From NCBI GenBank assembly GCA_005878325.1, contig VBMR01000222.1, forward strand, positions 1 through 6,188: 6,188 nt of DNA, written 5' to 3'. Below are positions 1-5,736 of this stretch, one piece after another (positions within the stretch are counted from its first letter, which is position 1; the number at the start of each line of letters is the position of its first letter). This DNA is from Methanobacteriota archaeon (lineage in GTDB: Archaea; Thermoplasmatota; Thermoplasmata; RBG-16-68-12). A model generated the notes under the pieces. That model worked only from the letters and a program-made list of their open reading frames with translations. It made no database searches and had not been told where the DNA came from. The position numbers and the translations under genes were made by a program.

Positions 1-545
1 TGGCGATCGCCCTATACCGGATGCGCGGCTCGCAAGCCCGGTCCGCCCTTATCGCGGGTTCCATCTCGACCGCCTTTCGCATCGGTCGGGCCTTGCGGGA
101 TGCCTGGACTACGCGAGCCAACGCATTGCAGGCGGTGCTGAGTGCCACGTCGGGCTTCCTCGCATTCCAAGGGAAGATCTCCGACCTCAACCGCCGGACG
201 GAAGGCGGATTCGCGCGAGGCACCGTGGCGATCCGCGGGACGAGGCCTTACTCGGGGCAAACCCTCGAGATCGAATTCCAGAACGAGAATCTGATTGCGA
301 CTCGGGACGGGCGGCCGCTCGTGAGCGTGCCGGACCTTATCACGGTTTTGGACGGCGAGACGGCAACACCGATCACCACGGAGCGGCTACGCTACGGACT
401 GCGTGTCAGTGTAATCGCGATGCCCTGCGATCCAAGGTGGCGGACGAAGAAAGGCCTCGGCATCGTCGGCCCAGAATGTTTCGGGTATTCGAATCCATAT
501 CGTCCCGTCGAGCAGCTCCTGCGGAGCACTCGGGGGACCGGCTAG
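1..545 (+). CDS. DUF917 / S-methyl-thiohydantoin desulfurase-type protein, C-terminal part (5' end outside window)
   Basis: The frame is open from the window edge (first whole codon at 3) to a TAG at 543-545, so the first visible ATG at 21 is probably internal. About 180 residues remain of a family usually near 360. The visible part matches my memory of the DUF917 C-terminal domain: a GKISDLNRRTEGGFARG segment, the stretch IEFQNENLIATRDG, then VPDLITVLD, PITTERLRYGLRV and VGPECFGY near the end. Family members are linked to (thio)hydantoin metabolism and often lie near hydantoinase genes; whether this one has that activity is inference. No N-terminal catalytic part is visible. It converges on the aldo/keto reductase, and the two stop codons overlap in CTAG (542-545). 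Codon use is GC-rich like the next three genes, so it looks like resident DNA. Confidence 0.85.
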   Translation, partial: AIALYRMRGSQARSALIAGSISTAFRIGRALRDAWTTRANALQAVLSATSGFLAFQGKISDLNRRTEGGFARGTVAIRGTRPYSGQTLEIEFQNENLIATRDGRPLVSVPDLITVLDGETATPITTERLRYGLRVSVIAMPCDPRWRTKKGLGIVGPECFGYSNPYRPVEQLLRSTRGTG

Positions 546-1480
546 AACGTGTTGAGCCGAAGGCTCTGGGAGAGCCGATCGAGCTCCCTCCATTCCGTCG
601 AAGTTAGGTCCCATCCGGCTGCGCCCGCGTTCTCCTCGGTCTGCTCCGGCCGTTTCGTACCAGGGATCGGGATGATACCGGGCTGTGAGCGAAGCCACGC
701 GAGCGCGACCTGGGCCGACGTTTTTCCATGGGCCTTCGCGATCCGTTTTAGTCCGGTGAGCAGAGGCGTCATCAGGCGGAGGTTCTCCGATCGGAAGAAT
801 ACGTCCCTTGTTCGGACAGCGTCGCTGGGCCTCTTGGACGACCGGTACTTTCCCGTAAGCGCTCCGCGGGCAAGCGGGCTGAATGCGAGGATCGATATTC
901 TCTCGCGGCGGCAGTATGGGACCACTTGCGCCTCGACGTTGCGATGTAGTAGGTTGTACTGCACCTGGTTCGACACGATGTCCGTCCGCGAAAGCGCTGA
1001 GCGGGCCTCTTCTAAATCCCGGACCGCGAAGTTTGAGACGCCGATGTGGGAGACCACCCCCCGCTTCTCTAGTCTCTCCATCGCCTTCATCGTCTCTTGC
1101 AACGGGACTTGATCATAGGGGTCGGTCCAGTGAACCTGATACAAATCGATGTGCGTGATCCCAAGTCGTTTGAGGCTCGCGTTGCATGCCTTTTCTACGT
1201 CGGCGGGGCGGAGATGGTGCTCGGAGACTTTTGTGGCGACGAAGACATTTCTGCGACCCGCTTTCTTAATCGCTCGACCGAGGACTTCTTCCGAGTGCCC
1301 TCGGCCGTAGTTCTCGGCGGTGTCGACGAGACCCATCCCGAGCTCACTCGCTCGGACGATCGCATCGATGCAGTCGCGGTCGTTGACGTCGGGTCCCCAA
1401 GTGTCGTCCCCGGCCTGCCATGTTCCGGTCCCGATGGAGGAGACGCGTGTTCCGCTCCTTCCGAGGTTCACCTGGTCCAT
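542..1480 (-). CDS. Aldo/keto reductase
   Basis: A full-length 312-residue NAD(P)H-dependent oxidoreductase of the aldo/keto reductase superfamily, a cytosolic TIM barrel that reduces aldehydes and ketones. The catalytic tetrad is complete: D53 and Y58 in DTAENYG, K84 in VATKV and H117 in YQVHW. Also visible are IGVSN (146-150), NQVQYN (171-176), the FSPLARGALTGK loop (200-211) and the cofactor-binding PIPGTKRPEQTEENAGA (271-287). The length is typical. The ATG at 1478-1480 is the first residue of the canonical MDQVNLGRSGTRVS opening strand, so the start is supported by homology; only a weak GGGAA lies upstream. It is 62 nt downstream of the NTF2-like gene on the same strand and probably cotranscribed with it. 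The frame stays open upstream of the ATG into the end of that gene. The substrate cannot be told from sequence. Confidence 0.95.
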   Translation of the reverse strand: MDQVNLGRSGTRVSSIGTGTWQAGDDTWGPDVNDRDCIDAIVRASELGMGLVDTAENYGRGHSEEVLGRAIKKAGRRNVFVATKVSEHHLRPADVEKACNASLKRLGITHIDLYQVHWTDPYDQVPLQETMKAMERLEKRGVVSHIGVSNFAVRDLEEARSALSRTDIVSNQVQYNLLHRNVEAQVVPYCRRERISILAFSPLARGALTGKYRSSKRPSDAVRTRDVFFRSENLRLMTPLLTGLKRIAKAHGKTSAQVALAWLRSQPGIIPIPGTKRPEQTEENAGAAGWDLTSTEWRELDRLSQSLRLNTF

Positions 1481-1542
1481 CGGGGTTCCCGTTCCATGAG
1501 TTTCCCGTCTACCGGTAATGGTCCAGACTTGCGTGCTCGAGG

Positions 1543-1836
1543 CTATTTTAGATGGACCTTCTTCCCGATTTGCGCGAAAAGCTCCACCTGGTCGTAGTAG
1601 CCGATGAACTCGCCTTGTCCGAAGAGCCGCTCGGTCTCGAGACGGACGTCGGGGAACGCCCTCGTGTATGTGACGATGCGCTCCTTTAGGCCTTTGTGGC
1701 CCTGGATCGGATTATCCTCATCCGGTTCGTAGGTGACGACGGAGTTCGCGAAACAATCGAGGTACGCGTCCCAATCGCGGCCGTTGAACGCTTCGATCTC
1801 CCTGCGAATCACGCCAATATTCTGTTCCACGCCCAT
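1543..1836 (-). CDS. NTF2/SnoaL-like small protein, apparently C-terminally short
   Basis: A 97-residue protein resembling the SnoaL-like/NTF2 superfamily (polyketide cyclases, steroid isomerases and many uncharacterised cone-shaped folds). The typical pattern is visible: an N-terminal helix with EAFNGRDWDAYLDCFA, then VVTYEPDEDNPIQGHKGLKERI, then FPDVRLETERLFGQGEFIGYYDQVELF. The ATG at 1836 is preferred over an in-frame ATG at 1869 because AGGGAG lies 9 nt upstream of it. Family members usually run to 110-140 residues and end in two further strands; here translation stops right after GKKVHLK. In the -1 frame the sequence continues without a stop and contains QVWTITG, which could be one of the missing strands, so a frameshift or genuine truncation is possible. 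It leads the operon with the aldo/keto reductase. Catalytic residues and substrate are unknown. Confidence 0.7.
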   Translation of the reverse strand: MGVEQNIGVIRREIEAFNGRDWDAYLDCFANSVVTYEPDEDNPIQGHKGLKERIVTYTRAFPDVRLETERLFGQGEFIGYYDQVELFAQIGKKVHLK

Positions 1837-1845
1837 GGTTATTGT

Positions 1846-1851
1846 CTCCCT
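1846..1851 (-). promoter_or_regulatory. Ribosome-binding site of the NTF2-like gene
   Basis: AGGGAG on the - strand sits 9 nt before the ATG at 1836 and decides this start over the ATG at 1869. The 290 bp from here to the divergent gene at 2127 show no clear TATA box for the - strand operon; the first 130 bp upstream are GC-rich. Confidence 0.55.
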
Positions 1852-1984
1852 TGACAAAGCGTCCCACACTCAACGAGGCCGCGCTGCGCAGTCCGAGGCG
1901 GTTCTTCTTCCGTCGCGGCCGAGGTTCCTACGAAGACCGCGGCCAGGCAGCTCGCAATGCGCGCCCGCCTAATAAGACCGTTCC

Positions 1985-2078
1985 TCACTCGCGGAAACGT
2001 GGTCTTTTCATGGACCATCCTGCAACAAATTAGCAGATTGGCGCTTGCCTGTGGGAGTTCGATTCCGCCCGCGAGTGA
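1985..2078. other. Perfect 10-bp inverted repeat enclosing smaller stems (tRNA-like outline)
   Basis: TCACTCGCGG (1985-1994) and CCGCGAGTGA (2069-2078) are perfectly complementary. Between them lie possible stems TGGTC/GACCA (2000-2004/2013-2017), CTGC/GCAG (2020-2023/2033-2036) and GGC/GCC (2040-2042/2047-2049), and a T-loop-like GTTCGATTC (2057-2065). The order resembles a long-variable-arm tRNA, but the T-stem has only 3 of 5 pairs and no anticodon loop with U33 can be drawn, so it is not called a tRNA. It lies just upstream of the TATA box at 2079. It may be a decayed tRNA, an operator-like palindrome or chance. Confidence 0.3.
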
Positions 2079-2086
2079 TTAAATAT
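2079..2086 (+). promoter_or_regulatory. TATA-box-like promoter of the AstE/AspA-type gene
   Basis: TTAAATAT stands out in GC-rich DNA about 45 bp before the ATG at 2127. An archaeal TATA box directs initiation roughly 25 bp downstream, which would give a leader of about 20 nt containing the purine-rich AGGAAGG (2111-2117) as a ribosome-binding site. The inverted repeat ending at 2078 abuts it. Confidence 0.45.
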
Positions 2087-2126
2087 CCACTCGGAGTTCG
2101 CGTCGTCGAGCAGGAAGGCCCACCAG

Positions 2127-3146
2127 ATGGGGGATCGTGAGCTCGAGTACGTTCTTGGAATTACCGCGAAGCCTGACACGAAGACCTCAGGATATCTCAA
2201 AGTCGCTGAGCATCCGGACGGATCGGAGGAGACCTTACCGTTCGTCATCGTTAAGGGTCACGAGGACGGGCCTTCGCTCTGGTTCACCGCATGCGAGCAT
2301 GGTGACGAGGTCCTTAGCGCGGCGTCCGTTGTCGAGTTCGTCAGCCAGCTCGACCCTCGGAAGTTGAGGGGAAAGGTGGTCGCATTCCCGGTCCTCGCGA
2401 GCACCGCGTTCAACATCAAACATCGCTTCAGCCCGATCGACAGCTATGACTTCAGCCGCGCATGGCCCGGCTTCAAGAACGGGTGGCTGGCACAGCAAGT
2501 GGCGGCGCGCCTTATGGAGTTGATCGTGGACGACGCCGACTATGTCGTCAACATCCACAACGGTCTGCCCGGCGTCCTCATGCCGACTCCGTACATCATC
2601 GCCACGTACGATGAGCCGTCCCAATGGGAGACAATGTTCCGAGGATTCACCGAGTCCTTCCTCTTGGAGAAGATTGTGCACTGGATCGGGAAGTCGACGG
2701 AGCGAGGAGCACGGACCTCCACCATGATGGCCGCACTACTGAAGGCGGGCGTCCCGAGCGTCGTGCCGGAACTGGGTCCCGAGACGAAGGTAGGCCTCGC
2801 GGCCGGCTTGCGAGCATACGAGAACTGCATGAAATTCCTCGGCATGCTCCCCGGTCAGCCGCAGAAGTTGACTAAGTACCGCGCATTTCCGGATGTGGTC
2901 CACATCTTCCCGTCTCGAGGTGGTGTGTTTCATTCCCATGTCGATCTCAACGACGAGGTAAAGGAAGGGCAGAAACTTGCCTCAATCATCAGCATAGGTG
3001 GGGACGTCAGCGAGGAGTTGTTCGCCCCGGCTGATGGGGTCATCATCGCGAAATGGCTGCTGCCGATGATTGGGAGCGGCGATTTCTCCGCGTACGAACT
3101 CGCTGTCTTCGAGGAATTCGACAAGCCATGGCCGGGCGAGAGATAG
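2127..3146 (+). CDS. Succinylglutamate desuccinylase/aspartoacylase (AstE/AspA) family zinc hydrolase
   Basis: A 339-residue member of the M14-like AstE/AspA family, cytosolic zinc enzymes that cleave amide bonds of N-acyl amino acids and related compounds. The zinc ligands appear as H58 and E61 in CEHGDE and H144 in NIHNG, and the catalytic glutamate as E215 in VPELG. A family-like substrate and structural segment N96, R100, D108, R111 with WPG is seen in NIKHRFSP...DFSRAWPG. The C-terminal part (about 262-328) has a biotinyl/lipoyl-like beta domain with GGVFHSHVDLNDEVKEGQ and LFAPADGVI, common in the family. Length is normal. The start is backed by AGGAAGG about 9 nt upstream and by the TATA-like box. 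It is divergent from the NTF2-like/reductase pair and appears monocistronic. The substrate is unknown, so astE or aspA would be over-specific. Confidence 0.9.
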   Translation: MGDRELEYVLGITAKPDTKTSGYLKVAEHPDGSEETLPFVIVKGHEDGPSLWFTACEHGDEVLSAASVVEFVSQLDPRKLRGKVVAFPVLASTAFNIKHRFSPIDSYDFSRAWPGFKNGWLAQQVAARLMELIVDDADYVVNIHNGLPGVLMPTPYIIATYDEPSQWETMFRGFTESFLLEKIVHWIGKSTERGARTSTMMAALLKAGVPSVVPELGPETKVGLAAGLRAYENCMKFLGMLPGQPQKLTKYRAFPDVVHIFPSRGGVFHSHVDLNDEVKEGQKLASIISIGGDVSEELFAPADGVIIAKWLLPMIGSGDFSAYELAVFEEFDKPWPGER

Positions 3147-3257
3147 CCGCGACCGAACCTGCGCGTGGATATCTCGGTCTGGCAAAGACGCGCTGACACC
3201 AAACCCCATTCGTTCGATTGGTCGGGTGTACCGACTCGCATGATTGTGGGCTCTCAA
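3147..3257 (+). other. Intergenic segment with small hairpins after the deacylase gene
   Basis: No gene is visible. It holds GACCGA/TCGGTC around a 17-nt loop shortly after the stop, a perfect GTCGG-gtgta-CCGAC hairpin (3221-3235), and TGATTG/CAATCA with an 8-nt loop (3241-3260) that runs into R1. None is followed by a T-run, so a terminator role is possible but not shown. Confidence 0.3.
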
Positions 3258-3386
3258 TCAATGGGTGGGGCGAGGCTGGCCGAAAAAGGTGAAGGGGAGG
3301 AGAACCGTTGGGTCCTCCTCATGTAGGGACGGGACGACCTTTTGCTCTCGGCGTACCTCAATTTGGTCCGCCATTTTGTCAGACAT
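3258..3386 (-). CDS. Candidate small protein (42 aa) inside repeat R1
   Basis: ATG at 3384-3386 to TGA at 3258-3260. The product begins MSDKMADQIEVRREQ and continues KVVPSLHEEDPTVLLPF. R2 keeps the ATG at the same place and encodes MSDRTADRIEV, then, after a 1-nt deletion, EQKVVPSQHEEDQTVLLPF in the shifted frame. Several differences between copies are third-base synonymous changes (gac/gat, gtt/gtc, ctc/ctt, ccc/cct), which is what former coding sequence would show. The 3' ends diverge (after about residue 33), so both copies could be 5' fragments of a longer lost gene. No family is recognised, and no promoter or ribosome-binding site stands out immediately upstream; the stem-loop at 3397-3440 ends 10 nt before the ATG. 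Translation is unproven. Confidence 0.3.
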   Translation of the reverse strand: MSDKMADQIEVRREQKVVPSLHEEDPTVLLPFTFFGQPRPTH

Positions 3387-3396
3387 GACACGTTTA

Positions 3397-3440
3397 CATG
3401 GAGAAATAGCGCATCCCTACGGGTCCGCTATTCCTCCATG
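3397..3440. other. Long stem-loop in R1
   Basis: CATGGAG (3397-3403) pairs with CTCCATG (3434-3440) and AATAGCG (3405-3411) pairs with CGCTATT (3426-3432), with one A-C mismatch between. CCC-tac-GGG closes the tip. That gives 14 pairs plus the tip. It lies 68 nt past the adhesin stop codon on the - strand and just before the R1 small ORF, so it could end adhesin transcription, cover a leader, or be an element end. In R2 only the outer stem ACATGGAG/CTCCATGT (5882-5889/5919-5926) is kept. Confidence 0.65.
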
Positions 3441-3500
3441 ACGACGTGTCCGAGGGGGTGGTCGTTTTCGGTCGTGCTGTGTCTGACGGTTTACTGACGC

Positions 3501-3671
3501 CTAGGTGCTAGAATCCTTGACCTTGACGAGCGGAGTCTCCCACGCCTCTTGGGCGGCCGTCTGCCCTCGGCCGGTCCGCAGGTCGATGTAGTGCCGCACC
3601 GCCGTCTGCATGGAATGGCGCAGTCGTCTGGCCGAAATCACGAACGAGGATTCGTTGGCTGGCGTCGGTGA
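3501..3671 (-). pseudogene. Out-of-frame protein-like tail overlapping the adhesin 3' end
   Basis: In a frame different from the adhesin, 56 codons are open up to a TAG at 3501-3503. They read ANESSFVISARRLRHSMQTA, then VRHYIDLRTGRGQTAAQEAW and ETPLVKVKDSST. This has a balanced amino-acid make-up and a GC-rich codon pattern like the resident genes, whereas the adhesin frame over the same bases gives a run rich in R, G, P, A and D. An ATG at 3674 in the adhesin frame would give MITDANESSFV if one or four bases around the GCCAGCC at about 3661 were removed. It may be the true adhesin C-terminus after a frameshift, or the end of another gene joined to it. The family is not recognised. Confidence 0.4.
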
Positions 3672-5520
3672 TCATGGCGCTGTTGATAATTGGGCCGCTG
3701 TTGATGATCGTGCCGCTGTTGGTGATCGGGCCGCTGTTGGTCATGTGGCCGCTGTTGATGATGGTGCCAGCGGTGGTCAAGATACCTGAATTGGTGATAA
3801 CGCCGCTTGCGGTGTTACCGATGGTACCGGTGGCACTGTTAGTAATCGGGCCGCTGCTGACAACGACGCCAGAGTTGGTTATGTTGCCGCTGTTGATGAT
3901 GTTGAGACTGTTGGTCACGGTGCCGCCGAGCTCATTGGTCAGTTTGCCAGAGGTTGGCAGGGTGATGGTCCCGGAGGTGGTGATGATTCCGGCGTTTTCG
4001 TTGATGATGGTGCCGCTATCTGTAATGACGCCCGTTGGACCGTTGGTTATTGTGCCGCTATTCGTCATAGTGCCAGCGTTCGTGACAGGTCCGCTGTTAG
4101 TGATAGTGCCCAAGTTTGTGATGGTACCGGTAAGAGAGTTTGTGATCAGGCCACTGCTTGTAATGGTGCCTGTTGGGCCGTTCGTCACCGGGCCGTTATT
4201 GGTTACCGTACCGGATGATGTAATCGTGCCGGTGTTGCCAAATGTATTTGTTGTCGTCAGGATGCCCGTTGGACCAATTGTGATGGTGCCCGTGTTGACG
4301 ATAGGTCCGCTGTTGGTGATGGTGCCCAAGTCCGTGATCAGGCCGGTATTTCTGAAGGTAACATTCGACGCGATAACTAGCGTGTTGCCAGAGTTAATTG
4401 TCAAAGTAGAGACCGTGCATGTCGAACTGTCAATGGTCCAAGCTCCGCCCAATGTTTGACATGATGCTTGATCAGATAGCGTAATGACGGGCCCAGACAG
4501 TGCGATAGAGGCCACGCTGACAATTCGAGTTACCTGAGTTGCGTGGTTTCCTGCGGGGTCGACTGCATCATACGTTACTAAGTATGAACCCACTACCCCG
4601 GTATTAACTGAACTGGAATCTATCATTGCAGCCAATCCGACATTGTCGGGATCACTGACGACGGCACCGAACTCGGTATAGACACCTCCGACTTGGATGA
4701 TTTGGGGATTAGGACCGAGCAAAGTAATGACAGGTGGCGTGGTGTCAGCTGGTGGTGGGACACCTTTATGAGCGGTAATTGTGACCGAAGGTCCCGTAGT
4801 AACCGCTCCGTTAGACAAGATCCTTCCATCCATGCTCACTCTTCTACCCACGGTAATCGCTGCATCACTCAGCACGTTTCCTGCGAAAAGACTGCGTGCT
4901 CCAAGTGTTGTTGCACCGACTGGTGCCCAGAATATATTGTCGGCTCTTGCATTTCCGGCGAGTTTAAGAGTTGAGCTGGCGACAGTCGTGAGTGCGCCGC
5001 CCAATCTGAAGATGTAGACTCCGTCACCGCTAAGAGTAGTGAGTACGTCTATGGAAACAGCACCCGCAATACAATAGACTCCTGGTGTTAGTGGTTGAGG
5101 AAGACTGTCCAGGACAGTTGCCGCAGTACGAGTTGTGGTACAGGGTCCAGATTGTGTTGGATCGTTTGCGAAGGCGATGAGGTTGGCTTGAATTGTTTCT
5201 GCTGAAATATAGGTGTGCGTCGTTGCGGTGAAGGTTGTACCGTTGACTGTTGGAGGATTTGCAGGCGGCACAGTATATCCAAGATCTCCGTTTAGAACGG
5301 TTCCTTCGCCGGTGTTGGTGTAGGTATTAGCAAGAATTGCAAAGTTGTTGACTCCCGTGAGGTCCAAGGGAGCCGCTGAGGCGACGTTTTGAGCGAAAAT
5401 TGTCTTAACTCCGACCGCCCCCCCTACCAGGGCAGATACCATCAGTATGCCGATGAGCAAACGATACTCCTTTGCCAACCGCGGTTTGCCTTCTCCCGCT
5501 CCTACTCGTCTTTGCCCCAT
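3508..5520 (-). CDS. Exported DUF3494 (ice-binding-like) adhesin with Ig-like domain and TNSG repeats
   Basis: A 670-residue surface protein. Residues 20-43 form a hydrophobic signal peptide or anchor after a basic N-terminus. Residues about 52-250 are a DUF3494 ice-binding-like beta-solenoid, recognised by LTGVNNFAILA, LTPGVYCIAGAVSID, GDGVYIFRLGGALTT, NIFWAPVGATTLGARSLFAGN and MDGRILSNGAVT. Residues 264-335 are an Ig-like DUF5011/HYR-type domain (PPVITLLGPNPQIIQVGGVY...YDAVDPAGNHATQVTRIV). Residues 373-615 are TITNSG-type repeats. The start at 5520 is backed by GGTGAT 5 nt upstream. Such proteins act outside the cell as adhesins; ice binding is known only for some members and is not implied here. 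The gene looks AT-richer than its neighbours and lies between repeats R1 and R2, suggesting acquisition. The final 55 or so residues are low-quality sequence and may be frameshifted. Confidence 0.85.
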   Translation of the reverse strand: MGQRRVGAGEGKPRLAKEYRLLIGILMVSALVGGAVGVKTIFAQNVASAAPLDLTGVNNFAILANTYTNTGEGTVLNGDLGYTVPPANPPTVNGTTFTATTHTYISAETIQANLIAFANDPTQSGPCTTTRTAATVLDSLPQPLTPGVYCIAGAVSIDVLTTLSGDGVYIFRLGGALTTVASSTLKLAGNARADNIFWAPVGATTLGARSLFAGNVLSDAAITVGRRVSMDGRILSNGAVTTGPSVTITAHKGVPPPADTTPPVITLLGPNPQIIQVGGVYTEFGAVVSDPDNVGLAAMIDSSSVNTGVVGSYLVTYDAVDPAGNHATQVTRIVSVASIALSGPVITLSDQASCQTLGGAWTIDSSTCTVSTLTINSGNTLVIASNVTFRNTGLITDLGTITNSGPIVNTGTITIGPTGILTTTNTFGNTGTITSSGTVTNNGPVTNGPTGTITSSGLITNSLTGTITNLGTITNSGPVTNAGTMTNSGTITNGPTGVITDSGTIINENAGIITTSGTITLPTSGKLTNELGGTVTNSLNIINSGNITNSGVVVSSGPITNSATGTIGNTASGVITNSGILTTAGTIINSGHMTNSGPITNSGTIINSGPIINSAMITDASQRILVRDFGQTTAPFHADGGAALHRPADRPRADGRPRGVGDSARQGQGF
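3676..4404 (-). repeat. Degenerate TITNSG-type repeats within the adhesin
   Basis: This encodes residues 373-615 of the adhesin. Units of about 6 residues such as TITNSG, PVTNAG, TIINSG and the variant NGPTG recur, corresponding to roughly 18-bp DNA units. The spacing and the alternation of aliphatic residues with T/N/S/G suggest an extended beta-solenoid stalk. Units are diverged at the DNA level, so this is an old expansion. Because codons repeat, the opposite strand is also open, giving a P-L-V-rich shadow frame that should not be annotated. Confidence 0.85.
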
Positions 5521-5525
5521 TTGTG

Positions 5526-5531
5526 ATCACC
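5526..5531 (-). promoter_or_regulatory. Ribosome-binding site of the DUF3494 gene
   Basis: GGTGAT on the - strand, 5 nt before the ATG at 5520, is complementary to the ATCACC near the 3' end of 16S rRNA. It supports this start, which also keeps the basic residues ahead of the hydrophobic signal segment. Confidence 0.7.
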
Positions 5532-5553
5532 CTTCAGCTTCTGTTTCTACCTC

Positions 5554-5679
5554 TTAGTCGTCATGCACGCCTCCGGGGGCGGGCCTGGTCGCGGTATTCG
5601 TGTCCAATGTGACCGCTCCAAACGCTACCGCCACGAAGGCCAAGGCGACGCTCACGGCGACCAATTTCCTTCGAGCTAT
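5554..5679 (-). CDS. Candidate small membrane/secreted peptide upstream of the adhesin
   Basis: A frame ending at TAA (5554-5556) encodes ARRKLVAVSVALAFVAVAF followed by GAVTLDTNTATRPAPGGVHDD: a basic start, one hydrophobic helix of about 20 residues and a short polar tail, like a signal peptide or single-pass micropeptide. No ATG exists in frame after the TGA at 5692-5694. The best-placed start is a non-canonical ATA at 5677-5679, 6 nt after AAAGGT; TTG at 5662-5664 (after GAAGGAAA) and GTG at 5653-5655 are alternatives. It ends 33 nt before the adhesin ATG and lies directly behind the TATA-like box at 5712-5721, so it would be the first gene of that transcript. It could instead be a decayed leader. 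No homolog is recognised. Confidence 0.35.
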   Translation of the reverse strand: MARRKLVAVSVALAFVAVAFGAVTLDTNTATRPAPGGVHDD

Positions 5680-5711
5680 GTTACTACCTTTTCAGGTGTC
5701 AGAACGAAGAA

Positions 5712-5721
5712 ATAGATATAG
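5712..5721 (-). promoter_or_regulatory. TATA-box-like promoter for the small ORF and adhesin
   Basis: On the - strand the bases read CTATATCTAT, flanked by AAC and TTC. Initiation about 25 nt downstream would be near 5690, just before the AAAGGT and start of the small ORF, about 170 nt before the adhesin ATG. No better box lies closer to the adhesin. Confidence 0.5.
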
Positions 5722-5736
5722 GTTTTGAACCCGAGG

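Larger units (their letters stand above)
3258..3440. repeat. Dispersed repeat element, copy R1
   Basis: The core (about 3290-3440) matches 5774-5925 (R2) in the same orientation; by eye more than 80% of positions agree over the best 120 bp. Shared blocks include TGGTCCTCCTCATG-type sequence in hairpin A, GGGACGGGACGACCTTTTGC, and GCATCCCT.CGGGTCCG. Hairpin A (3297-3306 with 3311-3320) is a 10-pair stem with one A-C mismatch; R2 has the same stem with its mismatch at another pair. A second stem-loop lies at 3397-3440. On the - strand the element contains a start codon and a short reading frame. R1 and R2 bracket the DUF3494 gene. No terminal inverted repeats, target duplications or transposase were found, so the nature of the element is unknown. 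Confidence 0.8.

Noticed and set aside
1097..1597. 166-residue + strand ORF across the reductase 5' end
   Set aside because: It is antisense to the recognised reductase with its full catalytic tetrad, and has no family-like sequence.
1985..2078. Functional tRNA gene
   Set aside because: Two of five T-stem pairs fail, no proper D-arm or anticodon loop with U33 can be drawn, and the stem is 10 bp rather than 7.
3221..3260. Intrinsic terminator after the deacylase gene
   Set aside because: The hairpins are real but no T-run follows either, so they are listed only as hairpins.
3244..3441. + strand ORFs in R1 and R2 sharing KGRRTV.SSSC.DGTTFCSR
   Set aside because: Frames part after an indel, both are short and Cys/Ser/Arg-rich, and the opposite strand shows the synonymous-change pattern and a conserved start instead.
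3668..4459. 263-residue + strand ORF rich in P, L, V and M opposite the adhesin
   Set aside because: It is the antisense of the TNSG repeat codons. The GGTGATC before its ATG is only 1 nt away, and the product is monotonous with no domain.
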